Source of the DNA: Kalaharituber pfeilii
Taxonomy: Eukaryota > Ascomycota > Pezizomycetes > Pezizales > Pezizaceae
DNA length: 64,000 bases
Assembly (NCBI GenBank): GCA_015179045.1
Contig: WHUZ01000006.1
Span: 1,302,001-1,366,000, forward strand
Direction: 5' to 3'
Of this stretch, positions 11,819-22,760 are shown in pieces. The stretch's first letter is position 1, and each line of letters starts with the position of its first letter. The position numbers were made by a program, and so were the translations under genes. Under the pieces are notes generated by a model. That model made no database searches and was not told the DNA's origin. It worked only from the letters and a program-made list of their open reading frames with translations.

Positions 11819-13183
11819 ATGCAGCATTTGCTCAAACGGGTTTTTCTCTTCATCTTCTCGCCAATCCTCATATTTGTCTTTGGTGACCAGAAGCCGCTAG
11901 GAGGTAGCAGCGGGAGCAGCCGGACTAATGGCGGCGCCTTCGACATAAACGCCGAACTTCCGTCGACTGTATACCACACTCGGCAAAATATCTCCGAGGC
12001 GTTGTTCAATGAACTGGAAGAGTTATCTCGGATAGTTGATATCAGTTACTGTGTGGGGTATAGTGGGATTAAGCAGCCGTTCAAATGTCTTTCACGATGT
12101 GAAGAGTTTCCTTCGTTTCAGCTTGTTGAGGTGGGTTGTACTTGATTGACCTACAATCTTCTGAATCGTTGGGATTGACTATCGTGGTATTTGGAGTAGA
12201 CGTGGAATACAGGTCCATACTTGTCAGACTCCTGCGGCTATATCGCCCTTTCTCATCCCCCAGCGCCGAAACGCATTGTTATCGCTTTCCGTGGAACTTA
12301 TTCTATTTCTAATGCTATTGCGGACCTTTCATTAACTAAGCAAGAGTACCTCCCATATCCATCTGAGGGACATAAAAACGGCACTGGAGATGGAGAAAGG
12401 TGTGAAGACTGCGCAGTGCATTCTGGTTTTTTTGAGAGTTGGACACAGGCCGAGAAGATGATTGGAGAGACTGTAAAGCAGTTGGTCAAAGTGTGGAAGA
12501 TGGAGAGGGGATATGAGTTGGTGTTAGTGGGGCATAGCTTGGGTGGTGCTGTAGCATCATTGGCGGCACTGGAATTTTCAGCAAAGGGGTACGCCCCGAA
12601 GATCACAACTTTCGGGGAGCCAGTAGGTTATAATATTTTTCGTTTTATGATATAGGGATACTAATCATGCATGGTATTTTAGAGAGTGGGCAATGAAGCG
12701 CTAGCACAGTACATCAATAAGGTAAACGTCACATTTTTTTTTTTTTAGCTGTAATATTTAAATCTGACACGTTTGTAGAAATTCACTCCAGATACTTACC
12801 GCCGAGTAACCCACATCGACGACCCTGTTCCACTTCTTCCACTTAACGAGTGGGGATTTTCACCTCATGAGACTGAGTATTTTATTACCAAGCGCGATCT
12901 TCCCCCTACCCCTATTGATATAATCAAGTGCGAGGGCAGTGGGGACACAGAATGCATTGCTGGAGGAAGCGTTAACATGTTTCAGCTATTCTTTTCCCAC
13001 AGAGATTATTTCCACAGGTTGGGCGTGTGTTTGCCGGATCCAAGAAAGACGTGGCTGAGTGAGGACGAAAAGCAGGATGCGGAGGAGCAAGCCAAAGAGG
13101 AGACTAGTAAGAGTATTTGGGCGGCAATGAATCGACCCAATAAATTGAACACGATGAAGTTGAGGAGGCGGGGAGGAACGTAA
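11819..13183 (+). CDS. secreted fungal class-3 lipase
   Basis: Predicted triacylglycerol lipase or feruloyl-esterase-like hydrolase of the class-3 alpha/beta-hydrolase family. Four exons (11819-12130, 12200-12622, 12683-12721, 12779-13183) splice in frame to 392 residues. The first 22 or so residues (MQHLLKRVFLFIFSPILIFV) form a signal peptide or anchor. The oxyanion-hole region is IVIAFRGTYS and the nucleophile elbow is GHSLGGA at about 214-219. A catalytic Asp is plausible in HIDDPVPLLP, and a His follows near FSPHETEYF. Cys in CLSRCEE, CEDC and CEGSGDTEC suggest disulfides and export. An uncommon Lys/Glu-rich C-terminal tail (DEKQDAEEQAKEE) follows the domain. Exon 3 is only 39 nt. Confidence 0.9.
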
Positions 13184-15237
13184 TACGAGATGACATTGCA
13201 TAATTGTACTTCTACTCCTGTCTGCTCTGTGTCCTTTGCTTTATTACTAATTCTTTCTTTCAATCATTTTTCTTTTCATCTATTTAGGTCAATGGCGGAG
13301 TTTGTTGTTCTCCTTCGTTTCCTTCTCACGATTGTTTTTTTGTTTCTGGCATATCTTTCGGGCTTGTATTTCTGTTCAGTGCATTCGTCCGGATTAGGGA
13401 ACTTATTATTATTATTATTATTATTATTATTTTTCTGAGTTTTTATTCGTGATGGGCGCCTTTCAAACTATTCTCTCTCATATGCATTTACTAATTTTCA
13501 GGGTACTGGATTGATGATTCAGTTTCCTTTTCGTTTCTATGTAACTCCTAGTGTGGCTTGGTGTAACTCCCTCTATTTCCCCGTTTCCTCTCTCCTTCGC
13601 GTTAATATATATTTTCTTGTGACTTGAATACTTATTCATGAACTGATGTAGTATTAATACTCAAATGGTCCTCTGTTATAAATGTGTATTGGACGCTCAT
13701 ATTCAAGTAGATGCCCACCTCAATACCTTAATTGACCACTCACATTCTCATATATACTTATACACCTCATTGCCATTGCATCCTTCCCCGTATCTAATAG
13801 ATCATAGGGCATGTAATTTTCAAACTACCACTCAGATGTGTGTAAAATACGTACTAGAATCTGTAACAAATCTGATTTCACCCTGACCCACCAACCCCAC
13901 CCAGCTGCACCCTACCCGTGCTGCATGGTCATGGCCGCTCCATTAGCAAATATTCAATGTGAAACCGGTGTGTCCGCTGAGCCTTACCAGGGCGATCCTT
14001 CAGCAATTGGCCTGCAGCATGAGCGAATTTAGAAGTTGTTGCACTATCTATGTAGAGCAAGATCATCTTCTCTACGTAGACGTTTCCCTGATGCTGATAT
14101 GTTTGATCTGATATGCGTGAATTGGTGGCTGGCTGACAGCAGCGGCCAAGTGAGCAGGTGGGGCTGACTGGTTGCCTGAAGGAAGGGGAGTTTTTTATAT
14201 TCTTTTTGAATGGGAGAAAAACGAACCAGTTTTTGCATCTTCTATCTCGATATCGTCGAATTTGGTACGACTGGGTTCTTGGCCGGGGCACAATTGGAGG
14301 AGTAGAGTAGAGGATTGAATTCCTCTTTCCTGCTGCTCGTGCTCCTGTCTACTTGGTACCTCAGTCCTGCAGCCGCCCGCAAGATCTCTGGACCTCCCTA
14401 GCAATACAGCTTTACCACAGTCAAGGATTTGCTTTTAGATGTGCTTGATCACGGAGAATATCCGGCCCCAGCTTTTTCCACTACGCTACTCTACTCTTCA
14501 ACTCTTCTCAAACTGCTCGATCGTCGGGGCGCGCATCTTCGGAGTCGAGCTTTACCATTACCAGCACGTAACTAGTATCTAGAGTAGTTGGAATTACTTT
14601 TCTCCTTCCTCGAGGGTGCAGGGCCATACGCCACATTTGGAGATTACCCCGGATTGCACTGAAATTTGCCAGGAGCTTAGGTTTACTGGGTTTCTTGTTT
14701 CGCGGCTAAGTTTCGCGACGGAGGCGGCGGACTTGGGCCGGGCAGCCTGGGGCTGTGCGTATGCGTGAGTGTTGGCAGACGCGCAAATAGTATAAAGTGA
14801 TTGTGTGGGGATCCCTTACGTTTTACATGTCGGAGGCCTGGTCTGTACTGGAAGTGAGACAAGCAAGAATACGACGAGGCGACGGTGCGGGTGGGAGCTC
14901 GGTATTGCGTTGCGTCACACAAAGCTTATACACCCTTCATGGGCTACGACGGAAGCTAAATTCTAGCTACAACCGGACAGATTTGGACACTTGGAGATTG
15001 GCGATCGGTGATAGAGATAGATAGGTTGGGACGAAACTGATACCTGTCAAGCACGGACAAACGAACGGAGCAACAGGCACCGCATCACATCACATACTCG
15101 CACCCTCTTCCCCCCCCACCTACCGCCCACTTGGCTAAGTCAAGTCATTACTCAATTACAACCTCTCCACTCCGCGAGCTTCCGTCTCAGCACACACTAC
15201 ACCGCATCAGGCCCACCCCCCCCACCCCCCCAGCCCC
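13184..15237. other. gene-free 2-kb stretch
   Basis: Holds the lipase 3' region with a TTA trinucleotide microsatellite (about 13405-13434). From about 14400 on it probably contains promoter and 5' leader of the 635-residue gene. Several short open frames exist, none with a domain or splice-supported extension. Confidence 0.5.
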
Positions 15238-17145
15238 ATGAACAAAATGCGCACCGACCCCCGCATCCGTCAAAATCTCAACCATCTCTCCTCGACTCTT
15301 GAATCCGCCAGCGAGTCCGCCCGTCTCGGCTGCTTCGCCTTTACGAAGACTTATCTCGAGCCTGTCATCGAGTCGGTTTCCGCCTGTTGTGCACGGTGCA
15401 CATCGTGCATTCCTGATGCGGAGCATGGGCATCATCGAGACCACCCACGGGGACGAGGGAATAGTGAGTTCCCCTTCGACTTTTACAATGACGATTACTG
15501 GTACGACTATGATGACGGCGGGCGTGGGCCAAGCGGAGGGTTCCTGGCATGGGGTAACGATGAGCTGGATCGGCTACTCGCTGGCAATGCGCCAAGGAGA
15601 AGTGAGCAGATGTATTATGGTATTGGCGGTGGGGCTGGGTCCTCATCAGGTGGAGCAAGGGACATTCGAAGCGGGACGTTGGGGCTGATAGGCGGGAGGA
15701 GGAAAAGGACAGCAGTTACACCGCATGATGGAGGGCCGGACCCAACGGTTATACCAAATACAAGCATGTTTGGGTTCCTGTCGAGGTTCTCGTGGTGGAA
15801 AAGTACGCTACGGTATAGGCCGAGTGCCGCGGACTTGCAGGAGCACCCGGGGATGCCAAGAGAGTTTCCAAGTTACAGTGATGAGGATGGGGGAGATGAG
15901 GGGGAAAGAGAGCCGTTGACGAGTGGCTGGGGTAGGGAGGATAGTGCTCAAGATGGAAATTGGGGTGCCGGTGCTTCGGGTAATGCTGCGGGGGGTACCT
16001 CATCAAGAGCGTATCCGCATTATCCGTCGCCCTCCCGCGGCAGGCAAAGGAGCCAAACTACATCGTCTGGGACCAGTGGGGAGTCCTTCCGAAGCAGGGG
16101 TGATTTGTTTCCGAGTGATGGAGAGGACGACGCGGTCCCACTGGGTGACGAGTTCTCAATTGTGTTGAGGAGCGGAAGTGATGGGGAGGCGGCGTCGACA
16201 AGGCGATTACATAGGGGTAGCATCATGTCTACTGCGTCCCCGAGGCGAGGTAGCCAAAGTCATACTACCAGTAGTCATGAAGACGAACATCACGATGAGC
16301 ACGACTACTTTAACCCGAATCTGGCACACAACGAACCGTTAGATGACACAGTACTCGCGTCGCAAGAAGCACAGATTGCGGCGGAGGAGGAGAGGGAGAT
16401 TGCGAGGAAGCGGGCTCTGGCGCAGAGGTTGGCGTTGGAGAGGGGATTGAGTACGCATAGTGCAGGCGGTCACGCTCCAACAGCGGCTAGGGATACGGGC
16501 GATGGTGGAGGCACCGTCACCTTTGAAACTTCAGTCACCCCCCAGCCAACAGAACCACAAATCTCAACACAGACACGAAGCCGTTCCTCCCCACCACACT
16601 CACCCCGCTCCCAACGATCCCCACGCTCCCCACGCTCCCCACGCTCCCCGCGCGTCTCGTACGGCAACTATGGCACGAGCATGAGTTCGGAGGGCGGGAT
16701 GCTGTCGCCGATGTCGTTACCTACGTCACCGCGGATGCAACCATCTCATAGCCATCCACACCATGTACAACAACAGGGACATCCGGGACACTACTCCCCC
16801 AAATTTCCACGATCCCCAAGATCACAGCCGTTGAATGTTAATACGGGAACTGGGATTAGCGGGGTTATGAGGCCGATGTCGCCAATTTCACCGTTGGCGG
16901 GAGGGTCAAGGGTAGGGAGCCCAGTGCCGACGGTGCAGAGGATTGCGTCGCCTCCTCCTCTGCCGAGGGTGGCTTCACCGTCGCCGCAAAGGGTGGCGTC
17001 TCCCCCTTTACCGCAGCAGCAGCAGCAGCAGCAGCAGGTGCAAAGGATGGAGCAATTGCAGGAGGAGGAGGAGGGCGTCTCAATGATTATGCCACAGATG
17101 AGGCCGTCGTCTGAGGCATTGAGGGGGACAGAGGAGGAGAGGTAG
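15238..17145 (+). CDS. low-complexity fungal protein, function unknown
   Basis: Intronless open frame of 635 residues; an alternative start lies three codons in. The N-terminal 60 residues are helical with a Cys cluster (SACCARCTSCIPD). An acidic aromatic patch (FDFYNDDYWYDYDD) and a short hydrophobic segment (FGFLSRFSWWKSTLRYRP) follow. The rest is predicted disordered: acidic Ser-rich stretches, a helical EEEREIARKRALAQRLALER segment, a tandem RSPRSPRSPR run (about 16607-16650), many SP/SPR sites, and a glutamine run from CAG codons at about 17013-17036. The conserved-looking N-terminus and ordered ATG suggest a genuine gene. SP-rich tails are often phosphorylated, but that is inference. 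No family recognised. Confidence 0.75.
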   Translation: MNKMRTDPRIRQNLNHLSSTLESASESARLGCFAFTKTYLEPVIESVSACCARCTSCIPDAEHGHHRDHPRGRGNSEFPFDFYNDDYWYDYDDGGRGPSGGFLAWGNDELDRLLAGNAPRRSEQMYYGIGGGAGSSSGGARDIRSGTLGLIGGRRKRTAVTPHDGGPDPTVIPNTSMFGFLSRFSWWKSTLRYRPSAADLQEHPGMPREFPSYSDEDGGDEGEREPLTSGWGREDSAQDGNWGAGASGNAAGGTSSRAYPHYPSPSRGRQRSQTTSSGTSGESFRSRGDLFPSDGEDDAVPLGDEFSIVLRSGSDGEAASTRRLHRGSIMSTASPRRGSQSHTTSSHEDEHHDEHDYFNPNLAHNEPLDDTVLASQEAQIAAEEEREIARKRALAQRLALERGLSTHSAGGHAPTAARDTGDGGGTVTFETSVTPQPTEPQISTQTRSRSSPPHSPRSQRSPRSPRSPRSPRVSYGNYGTSMSSEGGMLSPMSLPTSPRMQPSHSHPHHVQQQGHPGHYSPKFPRSPRSQPLNVNTGTGISGVMRPMSPISPLAGGSRVGSPVPTVQRIASPPPLPRVASPSPQRVASPPLPQQQQQQQQVQRMEQLQEEEEGVSMIMPQMRPSSEALRGTEEER

Positions 17146-17638
17146 TGGGGGTAATGGAAGTCTTGAGCTGGGATTGAAGAAGGCAGGATGGGGGGAGCCG
17201 TGGGGCAGTGGGTATGGTGTAGGGGTGCAAGGTGTTTTGGGGAACATGGTATTATGTCTTCTCTATTTTCTTTCTTTCTCTTTTTTCAAACAAGAATATT
17301 GATTTGCGCCCGATTGGCTTTTTGTCCTCTTTGTTGGGTGATTTTGGTAAGTTCGGGTACGTACTCTATCTATTATATATATACGGATTGTCTTTTTTTG
17401 ATGTGTGTGTTTGCCGTGTGGCGATAAGTGTGATATGCGGTTGCGGGGGAAATAAGTAAATATCATAGTGCTTCATGATAAGTTTTGTTCAACCGCAGAT
17501 GAGAAACAAAAAAAAAATAAATTAAAAAAATAAAAACGAACAAAATCCAATCCAAACAAGCCTCCCCACAATTCTCTCTCCATACCCATGCCAATCAATC
17601 TACCCCTCCACCCTTCCCCTCCCCCACCCCCCGAGAAC
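17146..17638. other. convergent intergenic region
   Basis: Between the 3' ends of the 635-residue gene and PEX10. It contains T-rich and A-rich tracts (for example 17507-17536) suited to 3' processing. No gene seen. Confidence 0.5.
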
Positions 17639-19034
17639 TTACCCTCTTAACGGCAACAACCCCTGCACTCCCGCACCCTGCCTACACAATGGACACTCCG
17701 GCTTACTTCGGCACCACTCCTCGATGCACCCCCAGCAAAACACGTGCCCACAGGACGTTGCGGTTGGGTTCGTCATTGGTTCCAAGCACAGCGTGCACTT
17801 GCGTGCTAGGTCGCCTTGCATGAACCCGAGCTTGTTGGGGTCGGACAATGAGATGCCGTCGTCCTCGTCTTGTGAGGATGAGAATGGTATTGCACTTGAT
17901 GGTGCTGTGTTCGAGGACGAGGAGGTGGATGACTCTGGTTCGGGAGATGGAGGAAGAATGTGTGTGGTGATGTGCCAATATGTTTGGAAGGCGAGTTGCA
18001 GACTAAGGAGAACGCCGAGGACTTCGTATCCGAGGCGCTGTTCGTGGGGGAGGAGCCGTTTGGTAAAGATCTAAGTTTGAAAAGTCAGACAGGTTCGATC
18101 CCTACGTGTGCTAAATGGGGCAGTAAAATACAATGGTGGTGGTATTGGGGAGGGGAGCGGGACTTGTGAAGGGTGGACTTACATATCTTAATCCCCACAC
18201 CCTCTTCGCGACATGATAATACGCCCCCGAGAAATAAAACACCGCCAGATTTACTGCTAGTAAACTCTCCGTATTGGTCAATATATCTATATTCTCCCTT
18301 AGGTACTCCTGCACTCTCAGGCCAGTGGTTTGGCGACCTTGATTCCGCCGACAGCACCGCCCCCAGAACCAGCACCAGCTTTCAATGCCGCTTGCTTAGC
18401 TAGGAACTCTTTTCGTTGGTAATCCGCCCGGCCTCTGGCTATCATCCTATCCAACTTCACCTTGAGCTTCGCCCTGAACCTCGGCAGCACCCTCGTCAAG
18501 ATATACGGTACCAAGCATACCGTGGCTACGAATCCGGTCCGCTGAGGCAGCTTCGGTAATTGCCCTGTTTCGGCATCGACGTGCACGATGTCGCAGTACT
18601 CTTCGCCGAGGGTCCGCGCCCCGCGCAGGGTCGTGAGCGAGTGATAGAGGAAGTCGGAGAGAAGTTTGAGTTCGGGCGTGAGTTGGTGTATCAGGCGGGC
18701 GCCGGAGAGCGGGCGAAGGGCAGTGGTGAGGTGCGTGTTGAGGAGGGAGAGCACATAGGCATCTTTTTGGGTGGCGCGGACTGTATGGGGGTGGGGAGGG
18801 AGTTAGTGGGGGGAAGTTGAGGGTGGACGGGGGAAAGGGGACCTTACTGATGTCAGGAGCGGCAGCGTAGGGGTAGGCGAAGGACGAAGAGGGGGATTCT
18901 GGGAATGCGCCAGTCGGTGGGGACTGCGATGAGGATGTTGTCGATGAAGGCGGAGAAGGCGCAGAGACAGGGGAGAGCGCGGAGGAGGTGGAGGCGGAGG
19001 GGCTTGGGACAGGCGGGCCGGAGGAGGAAGACAT
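17639..19034 (-). CDS. PEX10: peroxin-10 RING E3 ligase
   Basis: Peroxisomal membrane RING subunit of the PEX2/PEX10/PEX12 retrotranslocation ligase that ubiquitinates the import receptor PEX5. Exon 1 is 18848-19034 and exon 2 starts at 18780; together they read [21 protein letters not shown] later exon ending at 18183 carries [20 protein letters not shown], and the last exon is 18070-17639. The C-terminal C3HC4 RING (CTLC ... CGHVFC ... CPLC) is complete. The segment around 18313-18376 is uncertain: exon 2 runs into a stop at 18317 while the conserved continuation is one frame away. Either a 62-nt intron with a weak GTGCTG donor is removed (giving 384 residues) or one base is missing. The N-terminus is Ser/Pro rich. 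Confidence 0.9.
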
Positions 19035-19663
19035 GGTGGGATATTGTTCGGTCTCTCTGTATGGCTGTGTTTCTCAGCACTCAGGTCTCCCAGCTTCGAA
19101 CTGTCAGGTCAGATCCAGAATCGCCCGCGGCTCCGAGCAGAGCAGAGTTCGTTCCCCTTCTATAGTTAATCCCCTCCTTCCCTAGGGTTTGTTTCCGGGG
19201 CGCCTCGCAGCAGTACAGGACGGTAACAGCCTGAACCACTCCTAATCTACCTATAAGGCCCAATCCGCACCGCGCAGTTCTCCAAATGCTTTCTTTCTTT
19301 CTTCCTTAGATATCTTCCCTCCTGCCCCTCAGCTCGCCGTAGCACTCTCCCGCTATCGCAGCTCAGCTGGAGGTTCCGAATTCGATACCGGCCCCCTTTG
19401 CGCTTCTCAGCCGTTCGCAATCCTCTCAGTTAAAGGAAGAAAGTTGAAAGAGTAACGAGAATACAGATCTCCGTCCCCCTCCGGAAAATTCAACAAAAAC
19501 AATCAAGCTGCTGCCTTTTTTTTTTTTTTTTTTTTTTCCTTTTCTATTCGTGTTTGTTGGTGTGTTGTGTGTTGCGCGGAAACAGGCTGAAGCATCCGGC
19601 CGAGGCAACCGGGGGCATTTGGCTATGCATGCATCGCTGAGCAGCAGTTGTACTCGAGTATGC
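19035..19663. other. promoter-side intergenic region
   Basis: Upstream of PEX10. It includes a T tract at 19517-19537. No gene seen. Confidence 0.4.
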
Positions 19664-19665
19664 TA

Positions 19666-19972
19666 CTAGACAGAAAAATAAGTATTTGGACAGGGGATAG
19701 ATGCATATTATGCGCTATGCGGTATTCGGCATATTTTGGTATGCTTGGCGGTAAAACAGGCCCAAATTCATTATGTCAGCTGTCCAAATTTCATCACGTC
19801 AGCTGTCCAAATACTTTCTTACATGATGAATTTGGACACCCTATCACGAAATTTGGACTGTCTTATGGCTATCACTAGCCAAGCATACGAAAATATGCTA
19901 GTTTCTGCCGAATACTGCATGGGGCATAAATATGCATTTATCCCCTGTCCAAATACTTATTTTTCTGTCTAG
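19666..19972. mobile_element. 307-bp MITE
   Basis: Terminal inverted repeats begin CTAGACAGAAAAATAAGTAT and extend with few mismatches for about 50 bp through a GGACAGGGGATA segment; the reverse complement closes the element at 19972. TA flanks both ends. Internally, GTCAGCTGTCCAAAT is directly repeated twice (about 19777-19811) and TTTGGACA motifs recur in both orientations. No coding capacity. Confidence 0.88.
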
Positions 19973-19974
19973 TA

Positions 19975-20383
19975 CCTACCAGTGCTCATGCTGTCGCCTG
20001 CATAGGATTGCCCATGTGAGAGAGGCGGGCATATGCATAGTGGGAACATACGACATGCATGCCACAGCAGTACTGCTATGCATAGCGGTGAGTACGTCCT
20101 CCACTGGACACACTTGTGAGCACTCAGGATACAAGGGCAAGCACGTGTACCCAAGATGCACTTGCATATATCCTCCCGCGGGCCCAAGGTTGCCCCCAGG
20201 ACCCGCGTGACCGCCAAGCCGCCCCGCGGCCGTGCTAATAGTATCATAGTGTGGAGCACCCAGCTAGAGGTCCTCTGCAAGTTTACTCACATTTTCAGGA
20301 ACAGCTTTGCACCCCTCGAACGCCCGCACTCATACAGGAAGCTCCCCCTCCGGCTCGATTGAAGCTTCCCGCAACGCGAAAAA

Positions 20384-20415
<32 letters not shown>

Positions 20416-20485
20416 AAAAAAAAAAAAAGGGCGACTGCGTAAGAGCATTGCAGGTAAGGGATATAAAGGACAGTACACATTCGCA
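19975..20485. promoter_or_regulatory. MPC1 upstream region with long poly-A tract
   Basis: Contains an A-run interrupted by a single G (about 20381-20428), ending roughly 58 bases before the MPC1 start codon. Such dA:dT tracts commonly exclude nucleosomes at fungal promoters; a role here is inferred from position only. Confidence 0.4.
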
Positions 20486-21674
20486 ATGGCATCCGCGATA
20501 TCAGCTATCAATGCGAAGATCCGTAGTCATCCGGTGCTCAGCTACTTTTGTTCTACTCGTACGTCTAGCCCCCCGTCCTGAAGTCTGCCCACTTTTTGCT
20601 CCCTCTGTCGTTGTGCAGTCAAGCGCCCAGCGCATATTCTAGATGTCATTGACCTGCTATATCTCACCCAGTTGCAAGATAGCTGATGCGTGGAGAGGGG
20701 AGTTGTCAAGCAAGTGGTAGAGGGCACCAGCTAACATTGGGACCGCCTGCGGTTGCCTCATTACACAGACTTCTGGGGCCCCGTATCGAACTTTGGGATC
20801 CCGCTGGCGGCGGTGCTGGATACGCAGAAGGATGCGGAGATGTAAGTTTACATGTACATGCCCTTGAATTCGGATCTCCGGAGGATTAGAAGAAACTGGA
20901 GATGTACGAATTGGAGTTGAGGATACAATGGGTTGCAGGTGGAGTCCATGGGCCTGGGGGGCAAATCCTGAAACCATCCCCATCCCAATCCTCTCCACCC
21001 ACCCCCGATCCCCATATACCTTCTTTGAACAGGTACTAACCTCCCCTCTCTCTCCTCCGCAGTATCTCCGGAAAGATGACCGGCGCTCTAGTAGTCTACT
21101 CTGCTGTCTTCATGCGCTATGCGTACGTAGTCCCATCATTCATTTCTCCCCTTCCCTCTCCCTAATGAAGACTGTCCTCCTAACTTCATCTATACCACGA
21201 CTATAGTTTGGCCGTAACACCGAAAAACTACCTCCTCTTCGGTACGTGTCCCCCCTCAGCCCTCCGGCGCAACCACCCAAGCTAACAACCCCAAAACAGG
21301 CTGCCATGTAGTCAATGAATGCGCCCAGCTCACCCAAGGATACCGATATATCAATTACTGGCAGTACGTTGATTCCCCATCTCTGTTGTTCCCCTTCAAT
21401 CATCCATATATACAAACCTCCACATATGCATTCCGCCCCCCATACACACACACCGATACCTACATTATCCATGCGTATATCCGTTTATCTATAATTCATA
21501 GATCCATCTCGAACTAACACCAAACCCCACTTCCCCCATTAATAAAACTACAGCTTCGGCGGCCGCGAAAAAGCACTTGCACAGAAGGCGGCCCAGCCCA
21601 AGCAGAGTGAGGAAGTTTCAGTGGCAGCGGAAGTGGTAAAGAAAGCGGCAGAGGTAGCGACTGGCAAGAGTTAG
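20486..21674 (+). CDS. MPC1: mitochondrial pyruvate carrier subunit 1
   Basis: Inner-membrane subunit that pairs with MPC2/3 to import pyruvate into mitochondria. Six small exons fit: 20486-20558, 20769-20841, 21063-21122, 21207-21241, 21300-21363 and 21554-21674. They splice in frame to 141 residues. The family signature is clear: the FWGPVSNFGIPLAAVLDTQK block is interrupted only by the junction before it, followed by MTGALVVYSAVFMRYALAVT, NYLLFGCHVVNECAQLTQGY and YINYWHFGGRE. Introns of 190-221 nt are long for this window. The C-terminal tail (KKAAEVATGKS) is a family-variable Ala/Lys extension. The start is the first ATG, MASAISAINAKIRSHP, matching the family N-terminus. Confidence 0.95.
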
Positions 21675-22368
21675 GGTGCTTTTGATGATTGGGCAGTTCT
21701 TTTGGAGGTGGAGGAGGGGGGAGGGGAAGGGTGAGATGGGGTGTGTCGAAGCGGGGGCACAGCTATAGAAAGAAAAAGCAAAAGAAGAGAAAAAAGAAAT
21801 AAAATTACTAGGTTGTTGCCTACTATTTATGAAACTTACCTTGTAATGCCCCACGTAAGAATTTCTGTTTTGCATGTATATATATCTTGTCGTAAACCTG
21901 TAAGGTAGAGTGCAGTACATTTTTTATGAAAAGCTGGTGACATATATAATTGTATACGTACCATACGGTTTTCATGAAGTTTCAAACCGACCGACTCGAT
22001 AATCTCAGGTTTTTGCATAATAAACAAATTTCGGTTGGCAACTCTTTTCACATTTCTTCACCTGGAACTAATTTTATTGGTGAGAAGGGTACCAGTATAT
22101 ATTAAGCAGGGATAATATAGAATGGAGGGTGAAAAAAGAAAATAAAAAATAAAAAATAAAAAAAATATGGATATCTGCTTTTTCATCACAGCGTACCATA
22201 TTTTTATTTTTTGTATTGTTAGTACCCTAGTGCTTGATAACAAGCTTTTTTTTTTTTTTTTTTTTTTTGAAATAGGCCCACTTTGTAAAATGTGAAATGG
22301 CCATTCGTTTACTGAACTTCCCTTCCTGAAATTGGCACTTCTTTGTAGTTTTATCGAAACGAGTTCCT

Positions 22369-22413
<45 letters not shown>

Positions 22414-22760
22414 TCCATATATAAAGCCGTAAAAGGGAGGGAAGAGGGAAAAAAAGAAAGAGAAGAAAAAACCTGGACAAAGACAGAAACAAAAGGACAA
22501 GTATACAGAGCCCCCATTCCCCTGCCATAGACCCTCTGGGTACAAGAGTAGAGAATCGAATAACCTGATCCACCGACCCAGCCCATGTATGAAGGAAAAG
22601 AGGAAAAAGAAGCACAGCCCCACAAAAGCTAAACACGATAAACAGAAGGTATCCCCACCGGTTAGACCGTATCCCATTCCATTCCAGTGCATTTCCATAT
22701 TACTTTCTATCGTTACAACCTGTTGTAAAAAAGCCATACTCTCTCCCATCTCAACGGATT
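21675..22760. other. convergent intergenic region with homopolymer tracts
   Basis: Between the 3' ends of MPC1 (+) and the INSIG gene (-). It holds a T run near 22244-22268 and an unbroken A run of about 41 at 22370-22410, plus AT-rich low complexity near 22130-22170. No gene seen; apparent Phe-rich frames are translations of the homopolymers. Confidence 0.5.

Noticed and set aside
12722..12778. Alternative acceptor after the T run in lipase intron 3
   Set aside because: It breaks the frame; the acceptor at 12777-12778 continues into FTPDTYRRVTHIDDPV as expected for the family.
18090..18110. GGTTCGATCC, a tRNA B-box-like sequence in the last PEX10 intron
   Set aside because: No A-box, no acceptor stem and no cloverleaf could be built from the upstream 70 bases.
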